A DNA stretch of 64,000 bases from Alphaproteobacteria bacterium (GCA_017307285.1 JAFKFI010000053.1:1-64000), one strand, 5' to 3'. Positions 25,383-34,511 are shown, counted from the stretch's first letter. Made by a program: numbers and translations. The notes: generated from the sequence alone by a model not told the origin.

Positions 25383-26688
25383 CCGGGCGCTTCTTCGCCA
25401 AGCGTTCCAACCGGAACGGTGCCGCGTCGACCACCGGCGCGTCGCCTGCGACCAGGTCGGCCATGAGGCGGCCTGCGCCTGGGCCGATGCCGAAGCCGTG
25501 TCCCGAGAAACCACTCGCGATATAGAAGCCCGGTACGGTCTCGACCGGCGAGATCACGGGTACCGCGTCGGGTGTGACGTCCATGAGCCCGCCCCATTCC
25601 TCGGCCACTTGCATCTTTGCAAAGGCCGGGAACGCGCGCGCGAGATTGCGACGAGCCTCGTCGAGGATCGAGCGTGTGGGTGCTGGATCGAGCACGCGCA
25701 TCTTCTCGAACGGCGAGGCGGCGTCGAGCGACCAGCGGCGCGGGATGCGCCATTCCTCGATGAAGCGCCGGCCGATGCGGAGGCGCAAATCCTTCCATTC
25801 GGTGCGCAAGGTAGGCAGGAAATCGAAGAACAGCCGCAGGCTGTCGGGCGTGATGTCGCTCACCGAGGCGCCACGCCGCGCGACGGTGTAGCCGCCATCG
25901 AGCCGCTTGCGGAACGCGAAGTCGCCGCCGCCTACGGTGGTTTCCGGCGCGCCCTCCAGCGGTGCCGTGCGCAGCACCGAGCCGAGGACTTTGAGCTGCG
26001 GAAAGTCCACGCCGAGATTGCCGCAGAAGAGTCGTGACCAGGCGCCGCCGGCGAGCACCACGGCGTCGCAGGCGATGCGACCGCGCTCCGTCACCGCCCC
26101 GGCGATGCGGCCGGCCTTGGTTTCTACGCCGCGCACCGCGCACTCGATGAGGATCGTCGCACCTTGGCGGCGCGCTGCCTCGGCGATTGCGGGTGCGGCC
26201 TTTGCCGGCTCGGCGCGGCCGTCGCTTGGCGTGTGCAGGGCGCCGACGAAGTTACGACCGGCGCCCGGAATCAGCGCAGCCAGAGCCTCGCCGCGCAGCA
26301 CGCGCGAGTCGACCTGCCATGCGCGCGCCGTGTCGGCCCAGGCGGCGTGCGCAGCGAGCTCCTGTTCGGTTTCGGCGACGTAGACGATACCGGCTTGGCG
26401 GAACCCCGTCTCGGCGCCGATGCGCGCGTTCATGCCGCGCCATTGCCGCAAGCTCTCGAGCGCCAGCGGGATCTCCCGGACATCGCGCCCCATTGTGCGG
26501 CACCATCCCCAGTTGCGGCTCGACTGCTCGCCGCCGATGCGGCCCTTTTCGCACAACGTAACCGCGTGGCCCTTCTCGGCCAGGTACAGCGCCGTCGAGA
26601 CGCCGATGATGCCGCCGCCGATGACGAGGACATCGGTGCGCTCGGGCAGCGCCGGGTCGGAACGCACTGGATCGACGGGCGGGGACAT
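25357..26688 (-). CDS. FAD-dependent oxidoreductase (DAO/glycine oxidase-like)
   Basis: 443 residues. The N-terminal Rossmann FAD-binding motif is VLVIGGGIIGVSTALYLAEKG. Further blocks are SSRNWGWCRTMGRD, AVVLAGGAWSRLF and a C-terminal GFSGHGFGIGPGAGRLMADL that closes over FAD. The family oxidises secondary or tertiary amines and amino acids (sarcosine, glycine, D-amino acids). The ATG at 26688 is preferred because GGAG lies just upstream; an ATG five codons earlier lacks a site. The 3-prime end overlaps the convergent hydrolase by 26 bases. Divergent from the DHOD-like gene, suggesting a shared catabolic regulon. Confidence 0.9.
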   Translation of the reverse strand: MSPPVDPVRSDPALPERTDVLVIGGGIIGVSTALYLAEKGHAVTLCEKGRIGGEQSSRNWGWCRTMGRDVREIPLALESLRQWRGMNARIGAETGFRQAGIVYVAETEQELAAHAAWADTARAWQVDSRVLRGEALAALIPGAGRNFVGALHTPSDGRAEPAKAAPAIAEAARRQGATILIECAVRGVETKAGRIAGAVTERGRIACDAVVLAGGAWSRLFCGNLGVDFPQLKVLGSVLRTAPLEGAPETTVGGGDFAFRKRLDGGYTVARRGASVSDITPDSLRLFFDFLPTLRTEWKDLRLRIGRRFIEEWRIPRRWSLDAASPFEKMRVLDPAPTRSILDEARRNLARAFPAFAKMQVAEEWGGLMDVTPDAVPVISPVETVPGFYIASGFSGHGFGIGPGAGRLMADLVAGDAPVVDAAPFRLERLAKKRPATAPAGSR

Positions 26689-26764
26689 TGGCACTCCGCT
26701 CATGCTTGCGCGCACACGGCTCGCATGGTGTACGATCATGCAGCGGTTGCGAAGGGGTGGCTCG

Positions 26765-27817
26765 GTGAGCAGGCTTCGGACGCAAGTGGGCGATCTCGCG
26801 CTGGTCAATCCCGTCATCTGCGGCTCGGGCGAGCACGTGATGACGGCGGCGGGCATTCGCGCGGCGCTGGCGGCCGGAGCGGCGGGCGTGATCGCGAAGT
26901 CGCTCAACGAATCCGCGATCGCGGCGCGGCAGCTCGACATCGCCGACTACGCGCTGGTCCGACCCGACAACACGCCCGCGGCGTGGGGCACGAGTGAGCA
27001 GGGCTTGTCGCTGTTCTGCCGCTCGGGGCTGGCGCAGACCACGGCCGAAGAATGGTTCGCGTTGCTTGCCGAGCTCGATCGCGAGGCAATGGCGACCAAC
27101 CGTTTCGTTGCCGCCAGCATCATTCCAGCGGGCCTCGACGCGGCGGTCGAATTGGCGGGTCGCGCGGGCAAGGCCAGCATTCGCGTGCTGGAGCTCAATA
27201 TCGGCTCGCCGCAATCGCTGGAGGCGGCGCCCGGCACCATCCTGCTGGAATCCGACGAGGCGCGACTTAAGCATGTGGTCGGGCGGGTGCGTGCAGCGTT
27301 TGGCGGGCAGTTGTGGGTGAAGCTGCCGGGGTTGGGCACCAACCTGCCCGAACTCGCCCGCGCGGCGCGCGAGGCGGGCGCGGACGCGGTGGGCATGGTC
27401 GGGCGCTTCATGGCGATGCTGCCGGATGTCGAGACGCTGGCACCCGTGCTCGGCACGTCCGCCGGCTATAGCGGCGGCTGGGCGCTGCCCATTACCTGCC
27501 GGTGGCTAGCGATGACGCGGCAGATGGCGGGACGCAACACGCCGCTGATCGGCACCAACGGCGCGCGGTCCGGGCTCGATGTTGCGCGCTTCATGCTGGC
27601 CGGCGCGTCGGCGGTGGAGCTGACTTCGGTGGTGTTGCAATCCGGCTTCGCCGCGCTGACCGACATCATCGCCGAGCTCGACTCCTATCTCGCGCGCAAG
27701 GGGCTGAGTGCGGCCGAACTGGTCGGGCGCGCGGCCGATGCACTGCAAACCTATCAGGCGCAAGCGCCACGGCCCGGCCGGTGGCGCGACTTCGTGCCGC
27801 AGGAGACGCTTGGCTGA
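26765..27817 (+). CDS. Dihydroorotate dehydrogenase-like flavin barrel protein
   Basis: 350-residue TIM-barrel protein of the FMN-binding DHOD/dihydropyrimidine dehydrogenase superfamily. It shows LVNPVICGSGEHVMTAAGIR at the start, VLELNIGSPQS, LWVKLPGLGTN, and GTNGARSGLDVARFMLAGASAVEL, which forms the FMN phosphate site. It is not a canonical PyrD: the usual substrate-binding Asn block is replaced, and the neighbours are catabolic. The GTG at 26765 with AAGGGGTGG upstream is chosen; an in-frame ATG at 26738 is possible. The likely role is reduction or oxidation of a pathway intermediate. Confidence 0.75.
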   Translation: MSRLRTQVGDLALVNPVICGSGEHVMTAAGIRAALAAGAAGVIAKSLNESAIAARQLDIADYALVRPDNTPAAWGTSEQGLSLFCRSGLAQTTAEEWFALLAELDREAMATNRFVAASIIPAGLDAAVELAGRAGKASIRVLELNIGSPQSLEAAPGTILLESDEARLKHVVGRVRAAFGGQLWVKLPGLGTNLPELARAAREAGADAVGMVGRFMAMLPDVETLAPVLGTSAGYSGGWALPITCRWLAMTRQMAGRNTPLIGTNGARSGLDVARFMLAGASAVELTSVVLQSGFAALTDIIAELDSYLARKGLSAAELVGRAADALQTYQAQAPRPGRWRDFVPQETLG

Positions 27818-27850
27818 GATAAACGCCGACAAAAACGCGGGGGAAACACG

Positions 27851-29113
27851 ATGCTGGGTTGGTTCGCCGAACTTACGCCGCGCGAGCGGCGCACGATGGG
27901 TGCTTGCTTCGGCGGCTGGTCGCTCGACGCGCTCGACGTGCAGATCTTCAGCTTCATTATCCCGACCCTGCTGTCGCTGTGGCACATCTCGACCGGCGAG
28001 GCCGGTGTGCTCGGCACCGTGACGTTGCTCGTCTCGGCGTTCGGCGGCTGGTTCGCCGGCGCGCTCGCAGATCGGGTCGGGCGCGTGCGGGTGCTGCAGA
28101 TCACCATCGTCTGGTACGCGTTCTTCACGTTCCTCTGCGGCTTCGCGCAGGATTTCACGCAGCTGTTCATCTTCCGCGCGTTGCAGGGCCTCGGCTTCGG
28201 CGGCGAGTGGGCAGCCGGCGCGGTGCTGATGGGCGAGGTGATCCGCGACAAGTATCGCGGCCGGGCGGTCGGGCTGGTGCAGACTGGATGGGCGGTCGGC
28301 TGGGGTGCCGCGGCGCTGATCTACACCGGGCTGTTCGCCTGGCTGCCGGAGGCATGGGCGTGGCGCGCGCTGTTCTGGATCGGCATCCTGCCCGCCGGCC
28401 TCGTGTTCTTCATCCGCCGCTACGTCGAGGAATCCGATCTGGCGAAGGACCAACCGGCCACACCGGTCGGGCTCGCGCATGTTTTCTCGCCGTTGCAACC
28501 GCCGCACGTGTCGACTGTCGCCAAGGTCGTGCTGATGGTGCTGGGGGCGCAGGGCGGCAGCTACGCGCTGGGGATTTGGCTGCCGACCTACCTCAAGACG
28601 GTGCGCCATCTGACCGCCGTGGGCACCGGCAGCTATCTGTTCGTGCTGATCCTCGGCTCGTTCTGCGGTTTCGTCGCCGGCGCCTATCTCGCGGACGCGA
28701 TCGGGCGCAAGCGCAAGGCGACGTTCCTGATCTCGGCCTGCGGCTCGATCGTGCTGACCTTGATCTATCTGTTCGCGCCGATGAGCAACGAGATGATGCT
28801 GTTCGTTGGCTTCCCGCTCGGCTTCATCAGCCTGATGATGTTCTCGCCGATGGGCTCGTTCATGACCGAGCTGTTCCCGACTCCAGTGCGGGGCGCGGCG
28901 CAGGGCTTCTGCTACAATTGCGGACGCGGCATCGGCGCGTTCTTCCCGGCGCTGGTTGGCTTTCTTGCGGCGAAGCTGGGACTTGGGCCGGCAATCGGCG
29001 TGTTCTCCGTCGTCGGCTACGGGCTGATGATCGTGGCGCTGCTGATGCTGCCGGAGACGCGCGGACGCTCGCTCGTGGAGCTCGACGCCGCGCACCGCGC
29101 CAGCACGCCGTGA
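27851..29113 (+). CDS. MFS transporter, organic acid type
   Basis: 420-residue major facilitator with twelve hydrophobic segments. The loop 2-3 signature is GALADRVGRVRVL, with GLGFGGEWAAGAVLMGE in helix 4, which resembles sialate/carboxylate:proton symporters. The C-terminal half has LADAIGRKRKATF. GGGGGAAACACG precedes the ATG. It lies between the DHOD-like and luciferase-like genes on the same strand, with short gaps, so it probably imports the substrate that these enzymes handle. Confidence 0.9.
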   Translation: MLGWFAELTPRERRTMGACFGGWSLDALDVQIFSFIIPTLLSLWHISTGEAGVLGTVTLLVSAFGGWFAGALADRVGRVRVLQITIVWYAFFTFLCGFAQDFTQLFIFRALQGLGFGGEWAAGAVLMGEVIRDKYRGRAVGLVQTGWAVGWGAAALIYTGLFAWLPEAWAWRALFWIGILPAGLVFFIRRYVEESDLAKDQPATPVGLAHVFSPLQPPHVSTVAKVVLMVLGAQGGSYALGIWLPTYLKTVRHLTAVGTGSYLFVLILGSFCGFVAGAYLADAIGRKRKATFLISACGSIVLTLIYLFAPMSNEMMLFVGFPLGFISLMMFSPMGSFMTELFPTPVRGAAQGFCYNCGRGIGAFFPALVGFLAAKLGLGPAIGVFSVVGYGLMIVALLMLPETRGRSLVELDAAHRASTP

Positions 29114-29127
29114 AGAGGAGCAAGCCA

Positions 29128-30114
29128 ATGCGCTTCGGTCTGATGCTGCCAAGCTTTTCCTTCCCCGATCTCGACTACGAGCGCAGCACGCGGCTGCGGG
29201 AGTTCGCCGTTCGGGCCGAGGCGATGGGCTTCGAGTCGCTCTGGGTGGCGGAGCATCTGCTGACGGCGCGTGGGCTGTACGGGACCGGCTGGCTCTCGCC
29301 GCTCGAGTCGCTGGCCTTCGCCGCCGGCTGCACGCAGCGTATCAAGCTGGTGACGGGCATTCTCATCCTGGCGATCCGCAACCCGGTGTTCATGGCGAAG
29401 GAGATCGCCAGCCTGCAATATTTGTTAGGCGGGCGCTTCGAGCTTGGCGTCGGGGCGGGATGGGACGCGCATGAGTTCGCGGTGGCCGGCGTGCCGCTCA
29501 AGCAGCGCGGCGGGCGCACCGACGAAATCCTCGACATTTTTCCGAAGCTGTGGACCGGCGAGCCGGTGACGCATCGGGGGAAATACTACAACTTCGAGGA
29601 TGTGACGATCGAGCCGCGGCTGCCCGAGCAGCCGTTTGTCTGGGTGGCGGGTGGGGCGAAGGCGAAGACGTCGCTGTCGCCCGATCCGGAGACGATCGCG
29701 CCATCAGTGCTGGAGCGCATCTGCCATCGCGCGGACGGCTGGATCGCGCGTGCCGCCGGATCGAACCGGAGCGTGATCGAGGATTGGGCGATCATCACGC
29801 GGCGGCTCGACGAGATCGGCCGGGCGCGCGACAGCCTCGTCTTCGGGCACCTCAACTTTCTCCACGTCGTGCCGACCGACGACGACGCGGTGGCGCATCG
29901 CGAGCAGCGGCCGTTGATCGAGCGTGTCATGGGCACGCATCGCTCGTTCGAGCATCTGCGGAGCTGCTATTTCCTCGGCAGCCCACGCAACGTGCGCGCG
30001 CGGATTACCGAGCTGGCGGACGCCGGGATGGAATACCTCGTGCTATCGCCGCTCGATTACGAGATCGGGCAGCTTGCGTTGTGGGAGGAAGAGATTCTGC
30101 GGCACTTCCGCTGA
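29128..30114 (+). CDS. Luciferase-like (LLM class) monooxygenase
   Basis: 328-residue flavin- or F420-dependent oxidoreductase of the bacterial luciferase fold. It shows FGLMLPSFSFPDLDYER, ESLWVAEHLLTARGLY, KLVTGILILAIRNPVFMAKE and the hallmark GRFELGVGAGWDAHEF. Family members do oxygenation or hydride transfer with FMNH2 or F420. The ATG at 29128 has AAGAGGAG upstream. It is the last gene of the 26765-30114 run and is followed by a hairpin repeat. The substrate is unknown. Confidence 0.88.
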   Translation: MRFGLMLPSFSFPDLDYERSTRLREFAVRAEAMGFESLWVAEHLLTARGLYGTGWLSPLESLAFAAGCTQRIKLVTGILILAIRNPVFMAKEIASLQYLLGGRFELGVGAGWDAHEFAVAGVPLKQRGGRTDEILDIFPKLWTGEPVTHRGKYYNFEDVTIEPRLPEQPFVWVAGGAKAKTSLSPDPETIAPSVLERICHRADGWIARAAGSNRSVIEDWAIITRRLDEIGRARDSLVFGHLNFLHVVPTDDDAVAHREQRPLIERVMGTHRSFEHLRSCYFLGSPRNVRARITELADAGMEYLVLSPLDYEIGQLALWEEEILRHFR

Positions 30115-30130
30115 CGTTGTCGTTGTCACT

Positions 30131-30219
30131 CCGTCATGGTCGGCGAAGGCCGGCCATCCACGACTTCTCCGGGCAACCCCGCAAGTCGTGGATGCCCGTG
30201 ACAAGCACGGGCATGACGG
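30131..30219. repeat. REP-like imperfect hairpin element
   Basis: An 89-base intergenic palindromic element. The inner stem is CATCCACGACTT (30155-30166) against AAGTCGTGGATG (30183-30194), a perfect 12-bp match. The outer ends are CCGTCATG (30131-30138) and CATGACGG (30212-30219). It lies between two convergent genes. The form resembles dispersed REP/MITE-type elements of alphaproteobacteria and could also act as a two-way transcription terminator. No second copy was noticed in the window. Confidence 0.7.
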
Positions 30220-30225
30220 TGGGGG

Positions 30226-31572
30226 TCAGGTCCGCTGCGGCACGGCGGCGGGGGTGAACGTAGCGTCGGAGGTGTTGTCGAGCACGATGTCCTCCTCGTA
30301 GGTCTCGGGTCCGCACCAGACCGCGATCGCGGTGATTGCGGCGAGAACGATCGCGTAGCACGCGACCGGCCACCAGCTGCCGCCGGCCCAGGCGACCAGG
30401 GCGGTGGCGAGAAACGGCGCGGGGCCGCCGGCGAGCAGCGAGCCAAGTTCGCGCGCGAAGGCGAAGCCGGCGAAACGGCGCTGCGGCGGGAACAGCTCGG
30501 CGAAATACGCCGCCTGCGGGCCGAACATCGCCGCCGTGATGACGGCGCGAGCCAGGATGAAGGCGACCGCGATCCAGATCCACTCCCCTGTGCCGACCAG
30601 CCAGAAGAATGGGAATGCCAGCACGATCCCGGCGAGGGCGCCAAACAGGTAGACCGGCCGCCGGCCGATGCGGTCCGATAGCGCGGCGAAACCGAGGATG
30701 GCGAAGAGCTCCACGATGAAGGCCAGCATCAGGGCGCTCAGCGCCTCCGACCGCGGGACCCCGAGCGTGTTGACGAGGTAGCTCAGGCCGAACACCGGGA
30801 AGAGATAGCCGAGCCCGTTCTCGGCCATGCGCGCACCGAGCACGACCATGAAGTTGCGCGGCTGGCGGCGGAGCGCGGTCATCGCCGGATTGCGCTCGAC
30901 CTTGCCGCGCGCCACCACACCCTCGGTGTACACCGGCGTCTCCGAAACCCGCATCCGCACGACGATGCCGACCACGATGAGCAAGAAGCTGGCGAGGAAC
31001 GGCAGCCGCCAGCCCCAGGCCATCAGCTGGTCGCGCGGCAGCATGGTGACGAGCGCGAAGGCGCCGGCGGCGAGCAGATTGCCGACCGACACGCCGAGCG
31101 GGGCAAAGCCGCCCCAGAAGCCGCGATGCCGCGCCGGGGCGTTTTCCACGAGGTAGATCACCGCGCCGCCATACTCCGCGCCGGCGCCCAGCCCCTGCAC
31201 CACACGCAAGGCAACGAGCATGATCGGCGCCCAGTAGCCGACCGTGGCGTAGGTCGGCAGCAGGCCGATCGCCGTCGTGCCGGCGCCGATCATCAGCAGG
31301 GTGGCGACCAGCACTGGCTTGCGGCCATAGCGATCGCCCATGACGCCGAACAGGATGCCGCCGAGCGGGCGCACCACGAAGCCGACGCCGAAGGTGAGGA
31401 ACGACAACAGCGTGCCGACCAGCGGGTCGCTCTTGGGGAAGAACAGCTCGCCGAACACCAGGGCCGCGGCGGTGCCGTAGAGAAAGAAATCATACCACTC
31501 GAGCGCCGACCCAACGGAGGCAGCCAGGATCACGCGCACCGGCATCTTGCGGTCGGCTGTCGTCGCCGTCAT
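30226..31572 (-). CDS. MFS transporter, metabolite:proton symporter type
   Basis: 448-residue major facilitator of the MHS group (ProP/ShiA/KgtP-like). It shows SALEWYDFFLYGTAAALVF in helix 1, GGILFGVMGDRYGRKPVL between helices 2 and 3, and VRVVQGLGAGAEYGGAVIYLVE-like residues in helix 4 (GLGAGAEYGGA). It probably takes up an organic acid or betaine-like compound. It lies 34 bases after the phytanoyl-CoA dioxygenase-like gene in a two-gene operon controlled from the LacI operator region. Confidence 0.9.
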   Translation of the reverse strand: MTATTADRKMPVRVILAASVGSALEWYDFFLYGTAAALVFGELFFPKSDPLVGTLLSFLTFGVGFVVRPLGGILFGVMGDRYGRKPVLVATLLMIGAGTTAIGLLPTYATVGYWAPIMLVALRVVQGLGAGAEYGGAVIYLVENAPARHRGFWGGFAPLGVSVGNLLAAGAFALVTMLPRDQLMAWGWRLPFLASFLLIVVGIVVRMRVSETPVYTEGVVARGKVERNPAMTALRRQPRNFMVVLGARMAENGLGYLFPVFGLSYLVNTLGVPRSEALSALMLAFIVELFAILGFAALSDRIGRRPVYLFGALAGIVLAFPFFWLVGTGEWIWIAVAFILARAVITAAMFGPQAAYFAELFPPQRRFAGFAFARELGSLLAGGPAPFLATALVAWAGGSWWPVACYAIVLAAITAIAVWCGPETYEEDIVLDNTSDATFTPAAVPQRT

Positions 31573-31606
31573 TCGTTTCCCCCGTCGATTGTTTTTGGTG
31601 GTCAGA

Positions 31607-32476
31607 TCAGGCGGCGCGCTCGAAATAGGATTTCGTGGCGGCCAATTGGTTTTCGTAGATCGAACCTTGGCGCGCGGCAGGCGGCAGCGGCATTCGCACG
31701 GGAACCGCCGTCATGCGCGGCGCCACCACCGAGGGGCCGGACAGCAGGCGGCTGTCGAACTCGGCGAAATCCTTGACCCCCATGAGCGGCCAGGCGTCGC
31801 TCGCCGCCACCTCGTAGAGCAACAGGTTGCGCGGCCGGTCCGAGGTGTTCAGCGCCGAGCCGTGCAGCGCGCGGACGTGGTGGAAGGACATGCTGCCGGC
31901 GCGGCCCATGCAGGGTACGGCGCGGTCGATCTCGGTCCGGATGAGGTCGGGGTCGATCAGGCCGGCGAAGCGGCCGTCCTCGCCGTGATGGTTCCACACC
32001 TCCCCGGTGTGCGTGCCGGGTGTCACCAGCATCGGGCCGTTGGAGAGATCGGTGTCGTCCAGCAGCACGCCGATGGCGAGCACGTCGTCGTTGGTGTGCG
32101 GGTAGAACGCCCAATCCTGGTGCCATTCCACCGGCGAGCCGTAGCGCGCCGATTTCATGTTGAGCTTGGAGCCGTGCAGCCGGAGACCAGGGCCGAGCAG
32201 CTTCTTGAGGATATCGAGCACGGCCGGGGAGCGGACGATCTCGTCGAAGATCGGGTGGACCTTGTGCGGCGTCTTGATCCGGCGGACGCGAGGACTGGCG
32301 GGGCTGTGGCCCGGTTCCAGATCGTAGACGTCGGTGTGCTGCGAGACGGCCGCCGCCCCGGCGACCAGCTCGGCGACGACCGAGCGCAGCTGGGCCAGCG
32401 TCTCGCTGCCGAGCACCTCGGGAACCACGATCAGGCCGTCCCGCCGGTAGGCGCGTACATCGTCGTCGGAGATCAT
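31607..32476 (-). CDS. Phytanoyl-CoA dioxygenase (PhyH) family protein
   Basis: 289-residue Fe(II)/2-oxoglutarate oxygenase. Iron ligands are predicted as H119-x-D121 in EWHQDWAF and H205 in RALHGSALN, with the 2-oxoglutarate-binding Arg in the following DRPR. Despite the family name, bacterial members hydroxylate many substrates, such as ectoine or small acids. Upstream of it lies a LacI-type palindrome, and a LacI-family gene is divergent. The MFS gene follows, so uptake and hydroxylation of one compound are probably co-regulated. Confidence 0.88.
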   Translation of the reverse strand: MISDDDVRAYRRDGLIVVPEVLGSETLAQLRSVVAELVAGAAAVSQHTDVYDLEPGHSPASPRVRRIKTPHKVHPIFDEIVRSPAVLDILKKLLGPGLRLHGSKLNMKSARYGSPVEWHQDWAFYPHTNDDVLAIGVLLDDTDLSNGPMLVTPGTHTGEVWNHHGEDGRFAGLIDPDLIRTEIDRAVPCMGRAGSMSFHHVRALHGSALNTSDRPRNLLLYEVAASDAWPLMGVKDFAEFDSRLLSGPSVVAPRMTAVPVRMPLPPAARQGSIYENQLAATKSYFERAA

Positions 32477-32504
32477 CTGGCCGCTCCTCGTTGTCCTCGG
32501 TCAA

Positions 32505-32522
32505 AATGATAGCGCTGTCATT
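32505..32522. promoter_or_regulatory. LacI-family operator
   Basis: An 18-bp palindrome AATGATAGCGCTGTCATT with a central GCGC and a single mismatched pair, the normal form of a LacI/GntR-type operator. A further half site TGATAGCGC lies at 32525-32533. It is 29 bases upstream of the phytanoyl-CoA dioxygenase-like gene and 57 bases before the divergent LacI-family gene, so it could regulate both. Confidence 0.75.
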
Positions 32523-32579
32523 TCTGATAGCGCAACCCGGCCCGTGCAATTCGCGGCGTGTCAGCTAATTTCGGCGGGA

Positions 32580-33581
32580 ATGGACACGCCTCACCCCGAC
32601 CCATCGCGGCTCCCCGCGCCGACCCTGGCGGCCGTTGCGGAGCTGGCGGGGGTCTCGGCGATCACGGTGAGCCGAGTGGTGCGCCTGCCGAACCTCGTGG
32701 CGCCGGCCACGCGGGCGCGGGTCGAGGCGGCGATGCGGGAGCTCGGCTATGTGCCGAACCTGGTCGCCGGGTCGCTGGCGAGTGCGCGGACCAACTCGGT
32801 CGGCGTGCTGGTGCCGACCATCGCCAACTCGATCTTCGCGGACACCGTCCAGGGATTGTCGGACGAGCTGGAGCCGCTCGGCTTCGCGGTCATCCTCGCC
32901 CAGTCCGGCTACGACGCCGCGCGGGAGGACCGGATGCTCGCCGCCCTGCTCGCCCGGCGGCCCGAGGCGATCATCATGGTCGGCTCCCCGGCCACGGTGG
33001 AGGGCGAGAGGTTGCTGCGGCACGCGCGAATCCCCGTGGTGGAGACCTGGGAGCTGCCGGCCATGCCGATCGACGGCGTGGCCGGGTTCGATAACCACGC
33101 GGCCGGCATCGCCGTCGCCCGACACCTGATCGCGCAAGGCCGCCGGCAGCTGGCGTTCATCGGCGGGGACGATCCTCGGGCGACCCGCCGCTGGCTCGGG
33201 TTCAGCGAGACGGCGTTGGCCGCAGGGCTGGCGGCGCCGCGACGGTTGATCCTCGGCCGCGATGCCTCGGCGGCGACCGCGGCGCTGGCCGACCTGCCCG
33301 ACGCGGACGCGGTGTTTGCGGCCAATGACGCGCATGCCATCGGTTTGCTTTCCGGGCTGCGCGAAGCGGGGCTGGTGCGGGACGGTCCGGGGGCGGCGCA
33401 GCCTGTGGCCGTGATCGGGCTCGGCGACCTGGAGATGGGGCGGCTGATCGCGCCACGACTGAGCACGATCCGGGTGCATGGCGCGGCGATCGGACGCGCC
33501 GCGGCACGATTGACGCTCGACCGCTCCGGTCCACGCCGCGTCGATCTGGGATTCGAGCTGGTGGTGCGCGATAGCGGTTGA
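32580..33581 (+). CDS. LacI-family transcriptional regulator
   Basis: 333 residues. The N-terminal LacI helix-turn-helix is AAVAELAGVSAITVSRVV, and the hinge helix region NLVAGSLASARTNSVGVLVP precedes a periplasmic-binding-protein-like sensor domain ending LGFELVVRDSG. It is expected to bind the palindrome at 32505-32522 and repress the divergent PhyH-MFS pair until a small ligand binds. The ATG at 32580 is preceded by GGCGGGA; an in-frame start at 32544 is less likely. It abuts the aspartyl protease gene tail to tail with no gap. Confidence 0.92.
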   Translation: MDTPHPDPSRLPAPTLAAVAELAGVSAITVSRVVRLPNLVAPATRARVEAAMRELGYVPNLVAGSLASARTNSVGVLVPTIANSIFADTVQGLSDELEPLGFAVILAQSGYDAAREDRMLAALLARRPEAIIMVGSPATVEGERLLRHARIPVVETWELPAMPIDGVAGFDNHAAGIAVARHLIAQGRRQLAFIGGDDPRATRRWLGFSETALAAGLAAPRRLILGRDASAATAALADLPDADAVFAANDAHAIGLLSGLREAGLVRDGPGAAQPVAVIGLGDLEMGRLIAPRLSTIRVHGAAIGRAAARLTLDRSGPRRVDLGFELVVRDSG

Positions 33582-34511
33582 CTAAGGTACGCCGTCCGTC
33601 GCGACGAGGAGGCGGTTGGTTGCGTACGAAATGAAGGCGTGGCGACCGCGCAGCAGGTCCATGCCGAGCAGCATGTCGAAGGCGAAGCCGCCGGCCGGCG
33701 CGCCGATGGCTAGCGTCAGGTTGCGATATTCGACCGGGCCGAGGCACACCGTCGCGAACACGCGACTGCGCAGCGGCAGCGACTGGCGGCCGATGCCGCG
33801 CGCGCTGGACGCCGGGGCTTGCGTCTCGGGCGTGATGCCGAGCCGGGCCGCGCCTTTGCGACTGACGAGCGACACGGACGCGCCAGTGTCGAGTTGCGCC
33901 AGGAGCGTGCGGCCGTCGATTGCGACGGGGGCGAGGAGCACGTAGGGGCGCGGGCGCTGGAGCGGGACGGGCACGTTCGCCGGCCCCCACGGGATCGGCG
34001 CGTGCGCGCAATCCGTGGTGTCGTAGAGGGCGAGCGTGCCGCGCGCCAGGTCGAGATCGAGGTCGAAGCTCGAGAGATAGTCGGCACCGAGCAGCCCCGA
34101 AATCGTGCGGCCGCCGAGTTCGTGCCAGGGCAGCGGCGCGACGACGAAGCTGAGCGCCGGATTGACGCCGCGCCGGCGTAACGCGACGCCGCCCAAAGCG
34201 AAGGAGCGCGGCACCGCGTTCGCCGTCCTCTCGATGACACCGCCGACGCCCCGAATGCTGGAGCTCACCCATTGATCGCGCGCAAGGTCGAGCTCGCGAA
34301 CCGCCGTGTCGGCGAACACCGTGCGTTCGGCGCCGGTGTCGAGCAGGAAAATGGCGGCGCGGCCGTTGACGGCGAGTTCGACGAGCGGGCGGTTTTGCAC
34401 GAGCTGCACCGGAACCTCGGCGCGGCGCTCGATATGGCAGGCCGCGTGGGCGCGGCACGGGACGCTCGTCACTGCGAGGACACATAGAACGACCCGCGCA
34501 AGAATTCTCAT
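33582..34511 (-). CDS. Secreted two-domain retropepsin-like aspartyl protease
   Basis: 309-residue exported protein. After a signal peptide (RILARVVLCVLAVTSVPC, ending near AHA) come two retropepsin-like domains. Each has an Asp-Thr-Gly: FLLDTGAERTVF with D58, and AQLDTGASVSLVS with D208. Hydrophobic-Gly flaps follow (LLGADYLSSF, LLGMDLLRG). Two half sites in one chain resemble a pepsin-like arrangement built from retropepsin units. The ATG at 34511 is chosen for the signal peptide and the GAGCGGG site; the open frame extends 77 codons upstream. Target unknown; periplasmic. Confidence 0.82.
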   Translation of the reverse strand: MRILARVVLCVLAVTSVPCRAHAACHIERRAEVPVQLVQNRPLVELAVNGRAAIFLLDTGAERTVFADTAVRELDLARDQWVSSSIRGVGGVIERTANAVPRSFALGGVALRRRGVNPALSFVVAPLPWHELGGRTISGLLGADYLSSFDLDLDLARGTLALYDTTDCAHAPIPWGPANVPVPLQRPRPYVLLAPVAIDGRTLLAQLDTGASVSLVSRKGAARLGITPETQAPASSARGIGRQSLPLRSRVFATVCLGPVEYRNLTLAIGAPAGGFAFDMLLGMDLLRGRHAFISYATNRLLVATDGVP

